This document shows positions 12,601 to 27,659 of a DNA stretch of 64,000 bases, one piece after another. Both the position numbers and the translations under genes were made by a program. Origin of the DNA: Marsupella aquatica (Eukaryota; Marchantiophyta); NCBI GenBank assembly GCA_973895155.1, contig OZ316899.1, forward strand, positions 1,302,001-1,366,000, written 5' to 3'. The notes beneath the pieces are model-generated. The model was not told the origin of the DNA. It did not search any database and saw nothing but the letters and a program-made list of their open reading frames with translations. Each line of letters starts with the position of its first letter. Position 1 is the first letter of the stretch.

Positions 12601-13446
12601 GGATGTTGGAAGGACCTTCCTTTGAGATGGCACAGCATTCGAAGTATTTTGGCTGACCATTGGCTGTTGGCCAGGTCTTTCTTGGAGCGTCTGTGGAGCA
12701 CAAATTTCTGTTGTACTGAATACTTCCTATATGCCAAGCAATGGCGCTGGAGTGACAACGTGGGAGTCGGTCTGAGGAACTTCAGGATTGAGAACTGTCG
12801 AGTATATGATTTTTTGAGACCCAAGACCTCTACTCATGAGAGGCTTAACAGGATTTGGTCTCTCTCCCAACCGGAGCTGGTTTGGAATGTGGGATGGACC
12901 AAGCTATGGAGCTCTGATTTGCCAGTCAGAGGCAAGACCTTTATATGGAGAATTATTGTTGGGGGTCTTTTCTTTGGAGAGCGTGCGCTCAGAATCGATG
13001 TAAGCAATGGAGATTGCAAACTTTGCTGCGGGGTATTGGAGACTATTCCCCATATTTTTTTCAGATGTACACATGCAATTAGAAGCTGGAGCATATGTCA
13101 GGCTTTTCTTAGTGGATTGGGTATGCCATTCGGTCGTGGTCTGAATGTCTTGTTGGAGGCTGCTTGTGGGAAAGATGAGAAGCAGGTTGCACAACTTTTT
13201 GTTTTGCATCAAATTCTGTGGCGGCTTTGGATGGGGCGGAACACACTTATGTTCCAATTGCATGGCAGACGCTCATTTGATTTGGGCCTGGTTCTTACTG
13301 AGGCAGCTGAGAATCTGTATGCGGTTAGTCGCCGTTCTCTTTCGGGTAGGAAATGCACCAGACTTCTTAGGGCCAAAGCCTGGATTGATGAGAGGCGTAG
13401 GGGTTGGCTCTCTTTTGGCAGTGGCTGCATCGTCACTGGGATGTGA
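9663..13446 (+). pseudogene. LINE ORF2 (endonuclease-reverse transcriptase)
   Basis: Endonuclease (9,663-10,430): LASWNVYG at the N terminus, LQEVKED, GDFNMTE and SDHDPVLL, the catalytic and metal-binding motifs of AP-like endonucleases. Reverse transcriptase (about 10,600-12,000): KSPGPDGLT, IPKKP, FLKLDFEKAFD, GVRQGCPLSPLLF and the active-site FADD at 11,656-11,667. The C-terminal zinc-binding domain (about 12,880-13,080) has GKTFIWRI, CKLCCG and HIFFRC. Three breaks are visible: telomere repeats with a frame change at 10,432-10,454, an in-frame TGA at 11,605-11,607 between the conserved GCPLSP and FADD motifs, and apparent loss of the segment that normally links endonuclease to reverse transcriptase. 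The protein nicks DNA and primes cDNA synthesis in intact relatives; this copy is inactive. Confidence 0.9.
10432..10454 (+). repeat. Interstitial telomere repeats inside LINE ORF2
   Basis: Three perfect CCCTAAA units plus CC at 10,432-10,454, the plant telomere repeat. They lie between endonuclease and reverse transcriptase. The endonuclease frame ends in a stop made by the repeats and the next frame starts at 10,468 in another phase. Confidence 0.9.
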
Positions 13447-13692
13447 CTGGCTGGTGTTTGTGATGTGATTCGTTGCCCATGTAATGTGTAGGTGGTTGAT
13501 GTGGCTCTTTCTCCCTGTGCTTTTTTGTGCTTGTTGGTCCTGTGCCCTTGGTCTTCCCCTACACTCGTGGGGGTTACCCTGTGGCGGGGTCTGTTGTCTG
13601 GCCTTTTTGGGCCCTTCTCTGTTTGCCCTTCCCGTGGGGTTTTTTGTGGGGGAACAATCAAAATTTATAAAATGGTCTCTTTCAAGGAAATC
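13447..13692 (+). other. LINE 3' untranslated tail
   Basis: T/G-rich tail ending ...AAAATTTATAAAATGGTCTCTTTCAAGGAAATC just before the right target duplication. The second LINE copy ends similarly (AATAAATTAAGAAAAAC, then TTTCCAAGG), which supports the boundary. Confidence 0.7.
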
Positions 13693-14099
13693 CATTTGTT
13701 CACAAAGTGGGAGGCGACACCTTTCTGATGGAGATACGGCTTCCACTTCTTCAGAGAATGCACAATGCTTTTGAGGTAAGACACTTTCTGAATGTTAACT
13801 ACCCAAAATGGTCCGCGCACAATAAGGGTGAAGCCCAAAGGAGGCATGTTGATATCTTTGTGGGACTCACTCAATCCCGGGGGCACCGAGTTGCTGACAT
13901 CATTGATAATTTCACTTATCAATTCCTTGATCACACGGCAGACGAGATGTCCTGGGAAGTGAAGAATACCGTGCAATGTTTGCCACTGATGGAGGATTTG
14001 AGTGACCCTGACATCAATCACATTGCAAAAGCTCTACTTGGAATGGTTATTTTGGCCCATATTTGCAAAATAAGCGACGATTTGTTTGGGAAGTCCTAA
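13693..14099 (+). pseudogene. FCP1/NIF-like phosphatase gene, 3' part (LINE-split)
   Basis: Beyond the right target duplication the host frame resumes in phase: codons for F-V-H, then KVGGDTFLMEIRLPLLQRMH and on to a TAA at 14,097. D-x-x-L-x-x-x-x-LP-x-L after the NP-x-N motif is what FCP1/NIF-like domains show at their C-terminal end, so this is the direct continuation of the frame ending at 6,714. The last 100 residues (hydrophobic and charged, ending in DDLFGKS) match nothing I recognise. An internal donor after FEV (about 13,775, GAGGTAAG) is possible, in which case part of this frame is intron. Confidence 0.55.
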
Positions 14100-16231
14100 A
14101 AATTAGGGACCTTACTTCTAAGTTTAAAAACTTGTATCCTAGAGACGCTTGCAACTGAAATAGAAAGGTTGATAAGTCAGAAAGTAGACTTACTTGCTCA
14201 AATGTGTTGTAGTGAGGGACATTCAATGATCATTGTTTAGTAATTTGGAGACTTGTAACATTGATGGGAGGCCTATTACAAATACACAAATGTGACATTA
14301 TTCATGTGACTATTCTCCACCAAATTCTTAGTAATACCCCAAAAATGTATTTTACATGGATTTGGAAATGTCAACTGGTTTTTAGGAAACTTGAAAGAGT
14401 GTTCTGGAAATTCCAGTTCCAAGTTTTGAAAACTTCATTTAAGGTTTTTGGATAATTCATTTATTTAATTTGGAAATTTTACCAAGTCACTTAGGAAAAA
14501 GAATTTCCAGAATTAGTGAAATTACTGATCTATGCGCTGGTTATTCTTATTGTAAATTACACCTCTTTGCTAGGTTTCTCTTTGGTTCTCATCTAGGTGC
14601 AATTCTCCAAGTGTAGTTCTGAACCCGGTCCTTCTAGCTCCTAACCGAGCTGATGTCGAGGGCTGCTTGCAGTGACTGAGTTGGTTAGTACAATCTGTCA
14701 AAATTGATCTCTTAGTCAACTTTGTTGCCTTTGTAATTTGTGGGTTTGCTCCTTCACTATCCATGGGATTTCTAGTACTCGTCTGCAATAATTTCAGTTT
14801 GTCTCGCCTCTATTGGATCCATCTCAGCACTTACCCCAATAATTTTTGGCCGCTTGTTCAACACTTTCACACCACTCTGAACCAGAAAGTTATACATTTC
14901 TTTCCCATCCCATATTGCCCAACATCATGCCTTACTCTGATTTGTGACTTGCATGGAGGAGCTGCTCTGAATTCCCCAGGAGTGCCACTCTGGCTAACAA
15001 TGCACCAAAAGTACATTCCTTCCCATCTTACAATTTAAGGTCACAGCCTTTGTAGACTAATTTAATACATCTTGTTCCCCAAATTGCTACGATCACTACT
15101 CCAAAAGGGTTACAACTCCACCCAAGTCTATAACAATTGCTTAGGTCTTCATTGGTTTATTTACTTTTGAGCTATCCGCAAAACAACTGTGCCTAAACAA
15201 GGCTCTTCCACATCTCCTTCTATACTCAAAACATAACATATCCTTTACTCTACTAATCTATACTGAATGTAACTTAAATTCAGGTACGTAATCATTGATT
15301 TGAACACAAGATCACAAGATTCGAGGAGAAAATGCTTAAAATTGTTTAACCCATGATAAACACATGAAAATCCATCATAGCATAACCATCATTGGTACCT
15401 TGATATAACCAATTTTGGCCAGAAGATTGCCACTTCCTCATACAAGTTTGAACCCTAAACATACATTATGGCTTGCAATCAAATGTTTTGATAGGCTCTT
15501 GTACAGTATTGTACCACGACAGCAACACTCAGAAATCCAACAGTGCTCCTGCAATCTTTGTCATCAACCAAAACGCTAGCAAATCTACCCACAACAAATT
15601 CTCTATGAATTTGACTTTGACAAAATTGTGCAAGCATCAAGATGAAACATCAAGATTGTAGGACAATTCTGCACCAGAAGCCCAAGTTTCCTAAGCAACC
15701 AGAAGACCTCAAATATTAGATTTTTGGAACTAAACTTTCAATCTCCTAGTTGCCACTCCAAAATAAATTGAGTCCAGATGAAGTTCCAATGCAATTTACA
15801 CTATTAAATTGCAACAATGATGCTCCATGAGTGTTCATTGCAGTTTCTTGACAAGCAATTGCTGTTCTGCCTAGGTCTTCTGTTGACTTGCCTGCATCTC
15901 CAGCATTTCAACACATGTGAGATACTGTGTGGAAATTTGAGATTAAAGGACTTATAACTTAATAGCTGGACTGTGAGATCAATTGGAAGGAAATTAATGT
16001 TAATGATCTGGTGTTCCAAAGCATTCCAAGTATCGGGTTTCAAGCATTCTGACACCACTTCACTCCTGAACAAGTGGCAAATAGGGTTTGGGGTTGAGTC
16101 AACAAGTTGTATAGGGAGAGAACATCTTCATTGCTAAATAAGTCAGAAAGTCGAGGGGCATTTGAAGCAAGGGCGGCTGTACCATATGCTGGTCCTGTCA
16201 GAGGCACCTGAATTGAGCAACTGGTACGTTT
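14100..16231. other. Intergenic, no gene recognised
   Basis: AT-rich. Open frames up to 91 codons have no domain and no splice-consistent partners. Nothing seen. Confidence 0.5.
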
Positions 16232-16366
16232 GCAGCATGAGGCCAATAGCGTTCTGGAAAAGTAGATACTCGGTGATCAATCAAGAAGCTTTGAATTTGC
16301 GGCATGAGGTCAATGGCGTTTTAGGAAAAGTAGATACTCAGTGCTCAATTAAGAAGCTTTAAGTTT
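16232..16366 (+). repeat. Tandem duplication of a 67-bp unit
   Basis: Two adjacent copies start GCAGCATGAGGCCAATAGCG (16,232) and GCGGCATGAGGTCAATGGCG (16,299). Both end in AAGAAGCTTT. They differ at about ten positions, so the duplication is not recent. Confidence 0.8.
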
Positions 16367-17482
16367 TAATTGACTGACTTCCGAGTGCATTACATAGGAG
16401 GACAATTCCAGCTGACTGCTCTCACTATAACCTGGCGGTCTCCTTAAAGTCAAACTTTGCCATACTGAAAAATAGCTTATGGAGATCAAAATTTTCAGCA
16501 CCACAATTTCTAGGTAGCCGACTCAGCAATCAACATTTAGCCAACTGATAATGAGGGGATATTGACATGATAGTGTGATTGGATTTAGGTTCTTGGCTGA
16601 CGAGAAATCTCTTCGTGAATTGAACTAGGTGGGTTCACACTGCTTAGAACCTATATCCTTTCAGAACGGCATCCCATCAAAAACTCTGCGGGCCACCATT
16701 CAACGATTTCTTTCTGAAGCCATCTTAAGTCTCAAACGCACATGTAGATCACTGAGGTAGTTCCCCATCGCATTGGTGACGAACGTATATATTGCACCAG
16801 AGGAGACTCATATCCCTAGCTTAACTATTTATTTGGGAAACCTCTCGACTCATGCATAACTTGAAAAGTTGTACGAGCTTACTTCCAGCAGGGCTTTCAA
16901 ATTTCAGAGTTTTGTTGATAGTACCATTCTCAAATCCAATCTTAACTCTCTTCCAATCAATACTAAACAAAATCTATGCCAAGGTACCAGCTGCAGTTTT
17001 GTGAGCTGTCACCTTGGCAATACGACTTGTAGGGGGCTTACCAACTGAAACAACTTTTGGGGAGGCTGTTTTGTAGTCAGGTCTCATAGTTAACCACCGG
17101 GTCACCAATGCGGTTTGTCACCACATTCTTTCCAAAGATCAGAGCCTTCCAAAAGAGTACTATGTGCCTTCCGGAGTCTTCCGAGTACACAAATCAAGCA
17201 GAGAGTTCAACTTGGGCAGAAAGACCAGGAGAAGCACACGGAAATTAAAACGAACTAATTTGTGACAGGTGACCACTGGTCATGTTTACAGGTAGCACCT
17301 GCAAGTTTCATTTTCCAACCCGCTCTTTGCCAAGTGAAACCCATATCCAGGGTAAAAACTAGTCACTTAGCTCATACCCTCCATGTCTAACGCATGTGCT
17401 TTCTTCCCCTCAGACCCCCATACCACAAATCTGACAGTTACAGCAATCGTCCAGGAACACGATCAACTTGTCCTCGTTCCAC
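16367..17482. other. Downstream flank of UAP56
   Basis: The part nearest 17,482 should include the 3' untranslated region of the minus-strand UAP56 gene. I could not place a poly(A) site. No other gene seen. Confidence 0.5.
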
Positions 17483-21555
<4,073 letters not shown>

Positions 21556-22059
21556 TGCTCGCGTCGGTATTGAGCTACCAAATCTTCGGGGAAGACGGTT
21601 AAGATCGGCAGTCACCTCGTCATATAAACTAACGATGCACGGATGCAAACGCGATGGCCCGAACTCAAGATCCCCAACCAGACGAGAAAGTCCTCAGTCT
21701 GTGCGGCCGACCCTAAACTCTTCAAAACTTCACAAGTGAATGTGATAAGTCAAGTCTCACTTGGCAAATGTCAGACAAGCGGGAAACGTTCGCTACTCTG
21801 TAGTCTGTACTATCCGCTGGCCAGTGTGAGCAAGGTAATGTACGAAGCAAAAACGGATGATCAATAAATGGGGGTAAACCCGGCTGCCTGCGTAAACTGT
21901 GGTGAATGTTGACAGGGTCGGAATGTCCGCTGGTCGTTTGGCCTATACCTTAAAGTCTCAAACTTTAAAATGCCCGTGACCAAAGGGGTTTGGTCACAAA
22001 AGCTAAACTAGTCTTTATAATTTATGACTTGTGACTGATTAGTTATTGTCACCAATACA
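21556..22059. other. UAP56 upstream region
   Basis: Contains the 5' untranslated region and presumably the promoter of UAP56. No convincing TATA box was found. No other gene. Confidence 0.4.
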
Positions 22060-22140
22060 TGAATGTTTCATTAGTATAGTGATCACTCTCGCAAGGGGGA
22101 GGTCTCGGGTTCAAAACTCGGGTCCTGAAATGCTTTGACC
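22060..22140 (+). other. tRNA-like / SINE-like pol III box remnant
   Basis: TAGTATAGTGATCACTC resembles a tRNA A-box region. About 35 bases on, GGTCTCGGGTTCAAAACTC resembles the B box (GGTTCAAAxC). TTTCA and TGAAA flank it as a weak acceptor-like stem. The T-arm does not pair properly, so this is not a working tRNA. It could be a tRNA-derived SINE head or chance. Confidence 0.25.
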
Positions 22141-22383
22141 CAAGTTTGACTCGCAATAGCACAAAAACATGATAAGTTGGGGTTGCATTTAAATTTGAGA
22201 AAAATTAATAAATACAAGGAAAAGATAATTCATTATAATATGATACCTCAAAATAATCTAAATTTGAAATAGAATACATCTAATTTTTTATTTGATGGAG
22301 AAAAAAATGTATCAAAACCTAAATGTATCTAAAAGACTAACCTAAATTAACCCTAAAGCATCCACTACCTAATTTGAATTAAA
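22141..22383. other. AT-rich spacer
   Basis: No gene. It may contain the 3' end of the minus-strand Helitron, but no terminal hairpin or CTRR terminus could be assigned. Confidence 0.4.
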
Positions 22384-24191
22384 TCATAAAGAATTTAGTC
22401 TTTTTCTCCTCTCATCGTCAACCTTTTGTTGATGTATATACAAACCAGCATCTAAAGGATGAACATGCTCATAGGCAAAATATTTCTCAAATACTATATT
22501 GCATAACTTTTTTATGTGCGATACCGTTACATAGTTGAGGCCAATTGCAAATTCTGAATTGCTCAAGTCAAGTATTGTTTTTTCAACAGTTACACCTTGC
22601 GCCTTGTGAATTGTTATAGGATCTACAAGAACCAAAGAAAATTGTTTCCTCGATAATGATTTTCGTCCATGTAATGTCTCTTTCTTCCATGTGGTCACAG
22701 ATGGAGATTTGACCCAATGGTATTCCGTTTGTAGTATGTCAACATGTAGGACCTTTATAACTTTTCATAGCTACAAAAATGATATCGGGCAAATTGCTAG
22801 CGGCATCCAACGTGCACAACCCCTGTATTCCATTCACAAGACCCTCTTGTACCCAAAGATTTTGGGTCAACATGACATTGGATCCTTTAGAAGAGTATTT
22901 TGGTCACAAGACCTCCGACATCACTACACTGCCTTTCAAGGCATCACTACCTCCTATTGGATGATCGGCAACCAAAATTGACAGGAAAACCACTATATTT
23001 GAGAACAAATTTGTTGTAGGTTTTAACATTTTTTTATCTTGGATAGAGTATATGCTTGGATAATCAAATATTGTATATGCTTCCAACGTTTTTGCAATCA
23101 TAAGAGTGCAAGTCCTTCATAACCTCAAAATTTTGCATCGGCCTTATCAATAAGGTTGAATGATAGGTTTGTCCTTTAATGACATGAGTTACAACTCCGA
23201 TGGGTGCAATTATGATCAATGCAGATGGCAAGCCCGGATCTTTGTGTTGAGCTATACCATGCAAAATAGCACCAATCAAGGAAAATTTTCCCGTTCCACC
23301 AACACCATCAATATTGAGTTGCAATGGTGTAGTGCATTTTGTAACAAAATGATTTATGATGCAATCATAAATTTTCTTTTGCTCATCTGTCAATAGAGAC
23401 ATCTTAAAGTTGGGATCAATGTCATCAACAATAGAGTCTCCAGCCAATTTGCATTGATCTTGGATAAAAGTTGGAGCATCTTTTAAATTAGGATAGTCAA
23501 ATGAATTGGCTCCCCAATCATAATTGATATCAAGATCTAGTTTTCCTAGGTTGTTCTTTTCATCATTGGAGCAAACCACATTATTCATATTTTGAATTCC
23601 CTTTTGTGCATTCAACATTCCTTTGGATAGAATATTTTTGCTTTCGTCATCCGACACATCTTCACTTTCAAACTCTTCTTCTGTAACCTCAATCTCAGTA
23701 TGTGCACATTCATCTAAGCAGTCTAATACTTGATGATTGGGATGAGCCTTGCATTCCTCAAATGCTTCAATCCAAGTCATGCGACCTTCTCTATGAGAAT
23801 GCCTTAGAAGGTCTTCCATCCTTTGAAATTGATGATGCAACAACATTTTTGCACGACACCAATCTGCATACAACGGTGATTGTGAATCCCATGAATATTG
23901 TGGATAGATTTTTAGCACTATGTTTTTGCCTCTAGTATGCATAGTGTAAGCCCATTTATTCTCTCTATCTCGTTGAGTTACTCTGGTGAAATCACGACAA
24001 ATTTCACCAAAAGACTCATCACCTAATACGGATGCCCTCTCCATATAATATTCCAAGGGGATTCTACCAAATCCTGCTTGATTCTGACCTTCAACATTTA
24101 CTTCCACATGTTGTTCATCAATAGATCTCATGTCAATTGTTTGCACATCATGGCTTGAGTTGAATAAGTTGATCAAAGCAGATGATGACAA
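22384..24191 (-). pseudogene. Helitron PIF1-type helicase domain
   Basis: The frame 24,191-23,064 has an N-terminal stretch, then LTDEQKKIYDCI, the Walker A-like GVGGTGKFSLI (near 23,285-23,310) and AHKD-type continuation with IIIAPIGVVTHVIKGQTYHS. The last helicase motifs are in frame 22,698-22,384: DPITIHKAQGVTVEKTILDL and GLNYVTVSHIKKL, matching PIF1/RecD motifs V and VI. The Walker A reads GTGKF where the family has GTGKS/T. A single C-to-T change (TCT to TTT) would explain that and would abolish ATP binding. The stretch 23,063-22,699 is not open in one frame. The domain would unwind DNA during rolling-circle transposition; this copy is inactive. Confidence 0.85.
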
Positions 24192-24971
24192 ACTTCTTGT
24201 CTAGAATAATCTCTTTCTCCTATCATTTTGTTCAACACTCGTGTCACACCATCCCCACCTCGTGCTTTGGGGGCCATATTGGCAAATACCCTCCGCACAA
24301 CATCAACATATGAATCTATTTTGTATTCAGGTTTTGAAACGTACTTTGAAATGTACATCAAAGTAGATTGCAAAGTCGTTACTGGTTTAAAATCAATGTT
24401 TGCTTGCCATCCCAATATCATCAACGTATTGCGGGAATTCAAGAGAGGTTGATTGCATACCAGCTCAAATTTCCAATTGTTTCTCTCAGTTTTAACCATT
24501 GTTGTTTCGATTCTCAATTCTTTTGGAAATTCAAATCTACAATGAATCTCACGTGATTTTTTCTTCTGTCATAGACAATACCTAGGAGAACATATTATGT
24601 GTTGTTGCACTATCAAGCATTTCAACTAGCTCACACTTGGTATCTTTTAGTGTATCGAGCTCTCGAGCAGAAGAATGGATGATAGCTGCTTCCAAGTTAG
24701 GGCAAGGATTTTTTGCAGAACAATCATCTTTCCAATACTACATGAATTTTTTTGCACCTTCCTCTTTTGAAAAATCAAGAGTATTTGGATCTGGAATGGC
24801 TTGATCTCTTGGAAGCCATTGAAATCCATGAATATGTCCACTACTTCTTCCTTGCCATTCAAATCGATACCAAAAATCAATTGTTAACCATTTTTTCTTC
24901 ATCACCAACTCAAAAAACAACTTGAATCTTTTATTCAAGTACCAAGCTACTATGTGAGGGTTTTCCACCAA
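24173..24971 (-). pseudogene. Helitron Rep (HUH endonuclease) domain
   Basis: The frame 24,971-24,738 reads NPHIVAWYLNKRFKLFF, then WYRFEWQGRSSGHIHGFQWL. The HIH within GHIHGF (about 24,828-24,837) is the metal-binding HUH motif. A second frame, 24,517-24,173, continues with WQANIDFKPV and LMYISKYVSKPE, the region that in Helitrons carries the catalytic tyrosines (Y-x-x-KY). The two frames are offset, so at least one frameshift separates the HUH motif from the tyrosine motif. In intact relatives this domain nicks the strand and links covalently to DNA. Confidence 0.85.
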
Positions 24972-25339
24972 ATTTTGTATCTGAATTTGAGTTTTGAATG
25001 ATTCTATATCATCTTGTGCATATTATATGGGCATAAAGCGTTACAGATCAGGCCATTGATGGTCTGCAACACTAATTTTAAAAAAGATATGTGAACATCC
25101 CACCTTTGGGTCTTGCACCATTGCAAGTAAATCAGATCGCACGTTTGACCAATACGGTCATGTTCCTTGAATATTTTTCTCATGATGTACTATTTCTCGT
25201 GCCATAGCTGCTTTGTTGCTTTCAAATTGCCTCATCAAATCTTCCATTGTGATTTGTACTTCATTTTGATGATGACACTTAGCATAGAATGCTCCATTGG
25301 TTTTTGCTTGCCATCTAAACATAGAATTGGCAGCAAACC

Positions 25340-25920
25340 ATCAAAATCAAGGATGTTGCACAAAACAGGGATCTTGTAATCGTATGAGATGTTTGAAATA
25401 CTCATGGGCATTCATATTATGTGCCCATTGAGATTTTAGATCACACTTGCCATCTAGAAATAGTGTAGGGAAAGTGTTAGTGATATATGGAGAATCCCCA
25501 AACTCATTGAATCGTTGTGGTCTCAATATTGGCATAGATAACGGCTCACTTTGTTGGTCTTCCTGAAATCTTGTCTGTGTGCGGTCTTCCTTAGTGATTC
25601 TTGAACCAAGATTAGGAACCATGCAATCTCTTACATGCAAAGTTGGTTCCAATGCACAATCATTCAAAATTTCATTATCATTGTCATCCATACCATCACA
25701 CCCCGACGCACCCTAAACTTATGATGCAAGTGTCGTGCAACCTCTGCTGCATTTTCTTCTCCAACTCGGCCTCTAGGTTTAAGAAGAATGATGTCAAGAT
25801 CACTTGGAAGTAATGGTATACCGCTAAAAAACTTGGACCAATCTTGGAATAAATTGAAAATATGAAACTATAAGCATATTGTAACCCTCTCACTTTTTGC
25901 AATTGCATCACAACATGCAC
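25340..25920 (-). pseudogene. Helitron-like N-terminal domain
   Basis: The frame 25,691-25,347 contains RPQRFNEFGDSPYITNTFPT, LFLDGKCDL and EYFKHLIRLQDPCFVQHP. This is the characteristic block that precedes the Rep domain in plant and fungal Helitrons (neEf, fPtLFp, y.kHL.r..d.rF..H). The frame 25,920-25,696 upstream is of lower quality. Between 25,340 and 24,980 the minus strand still resembles the family (FRWQAKTNGAFYAKC, about 25,320-25,270) but in another frame, so the gene is broken. Confidence 0.75.
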
Positions 25921-27659
25921 CGGAGTTCAATTTTTCCTCTAATTGAGTCAACTTTGGTAGCTCCACACCTATGGGCAAACCACATGGTCGTATTTCATTC
26001 TCAGCACTATACTTCTTTACTTCATTGGTATCTTTCCGACAACGCATACACCCATAGATGCCTCCTTCACATCAATCTCAAACCATCATTCATCACAAAT
26101 TGGGCAATATTCTATTTCAATTTTTTATATTGCCTTGCAAAAGTGAAGCAACAATGCAGGGTCCTCTTTGCATAGCACTGACTCATCTAATGACCCTTCC
26201 AACACCTTTTCATTCCCATGCACACACTCTGGCAAAACAAACTCATTCTCAAATAGAGTTCCCAGATTTTGCATATCCTCCTCTTCAATGTGATGCTTCT
26301 TTTGTCTATATGGTTCCCTCCTCTTGGCCAAACATTGTTTACAAGATATCTGACCATCATCAAAAGTGTCTAATGTTTTCACTTGTCTACAAGAAACACA
26401 TTTCTTTGTAGTGGAAGCTAGTTCTGCTCCTTAAACGGTCTCTATTGCACCTAGAGAACAATGATCATGTGAAATATGCGGAGAGTCTCTTTCATGGGGC
26501 ATGTCAATGCACCTCACATTGCCATGTTCAAGAGCGCTCTTATTTCTTGCAAGAATTCTTTCTTGCCCAACATTGTTTACAATTTGAATATCATCAAATG
26601 TCAATCTGAGTCGTACATCTTCAACTTGCATCAACACACTTGGTGAACGTATCCGCTCTACTCTTGCATGCCCTAATCTCTCCAAAACTGGTGATAAATC
26701 CATCAAAAGTCCTTCATGATTGACCTCCACATGTTGCATCTGATTATCCTCCGGAAGCAATAATGGATGGTTTTTGTTGAACAATGTTTGCTCTTGATTT
26801 GTACCCATCCATTGCGGCGGAAGAATGTCACTCTCAAATAGAGTTGTCAAATTTTGTACATGATCTTTTGCTCCAATGTGTTGTTTCTTCTTTAAATTAT
26901 ATTGTTCTCTCCTCTTAATTAGCCAAACATTGTTTACAAGATACCCAACCATCATCAAAAGTGTGCAATGTTTTCACTTGTCTACAAGAAACACATTTCT
27001 TTGTAGTGGAGTCTTGTTCTTCTTCTTCAACCATCTCTATTGCACCTTGAGAGCAATGGTCATGTGCAATACGTGGAGAGACTCTTTCATGGGGCATGTC
27101 AATGTGCCTCACATTGCCATGTTCAAGAGCACTCTTATTTATTGCAAGAATTTCTTCTCGCCCAACATTGTTTATGATTTGAATATCATCGAACACCAAT
27201 CTGAGTCATACATCTTCAACTTGCCTCGATACACTAAATGAACCTACATGCTCTACACTTGGATGCCCTCTTCTCTCCAAAATTGGTGAAAGATCCATCA
27301 TGACCCCCAAACCATGATTGATTCTTACATCTTGCACCGCAGTATCCTCTGGGATATATAGCGACAATTGGTGTTCTCCGTCGTTTGGAATATTCATTTC
27401 TCATGCATCCTGGGCTTGCAGCTCCAACACAAACATAACAAGAATCCCTTGGGAATTGAAAATCATCCCTTGGTTTCTCATGTTTTCTGAGTTTGCACCA
27501 CAACAAACTGTCATGTGTCCATCCTTTACAATCACTACAAATATTTTTTGTACTCTCATCACCTTCACAAAAATGAGCAAGTGTTCGGTTCAACAAGCAT
27601 TGTATGCATCGAGAACACTCCATCGATGACAACACAAAACCAAAGTATATCTCCAACAA
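25900..27659 (-). pseudogene. Helitron N-terminal zinc-finger region
   Basis: Cysteine-rich segments: CSRCIQC, CSDC and CYVC at 27,659-27,420, repeated CVSCRQVKTLHTFDDGWVSC-type fingers near 26,340-26,400 and 26,930-27,000, and CPICDE plus CMRCRKDTNEVKKYSAENEI in different frames at 26,115-25,960. The last resembles the C-x-x-C, then K-x-(F/Y)SAEN block found at the start of many Helitron proteins. Several frames are needed, and part of the region is tandemly duplicated (see the repeat). Such fingers probably bind the transposon ends, an inference from the class. Confidence 0.55.
26205..27390 (-). repeat. Tandem duplication, ~597-bp unit, in Helitron 5' coding part
   Basis: Two adjacent diverged copies: CTTGTCTACAAGAAACACAT occurs at about 26,381 and 26,978, and CATGGGGCATGTCAATG at about 26,495 and 27,092. 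The match extends upstream to CTCAAATAGAGTT (about 26,250 and 26,836). In protein terms each unit holds one C-x-x-C...C-x-x-C finger plus an acidic MDLSPxLERxGH segment. Confidence 0.8.

Larger units (their letters stand above)
6715..13692 (+). mobile_element. L1-type LINE, full-length but mutated
   Basis: A 6,978-bp non-LTR retrotransposon delimited by a 12-bp target duplication. It has a roughly 810-bp 5' leader, an ORF1 with a CCHC zinc knuckle, an ORF2 with an apurinic-type endonuclease, reverse transcriptase and C-terminal zinc-binding domain, and a 3' tail ending in an A/T-rich stretch and TTTCAAGGAAATC rather than a long poly(A). The domain order is that of plant L1-clade elements. ORF1 has frameshifts and ORF2 has a stop and a telomere-repeat scar, so this copy cannot move on its own. 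A shorter relative lies at 30,327-31,454, and the two share the 3' terminal sequence. Confidence 0.93.
22384..27659 (-). mobile_element. Decayed autonomous Helitron
   Basis: A rolling-circle transposon body read on the minus strand. In order: zinc-finger-rich N-terminal region (27,659-25,900), Helitron-type N-terminal domain (25,691-25,340), Rep nuclease with HUH motif (24,971-24,200) and PIF1-family helicase (24,191-22,384). The order Rep then helicase defines the class. Frameshifts separate the blocks. Ends were not resolved, so the coordinates are those of coding remains. It lies upstream of UAP56, tail to head. Confidence 0.88.

Noticed and set aside
12426-13746. Several long minus-strand frames over the LINE
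   Set aside because: Antisense shadows of ORF2 and its 3' tail; no domains.
22060-22140. Functional tRNA gene
   Set aside because: A and B boxes are visible but the T-arm and acceptor stem do not pair properly.
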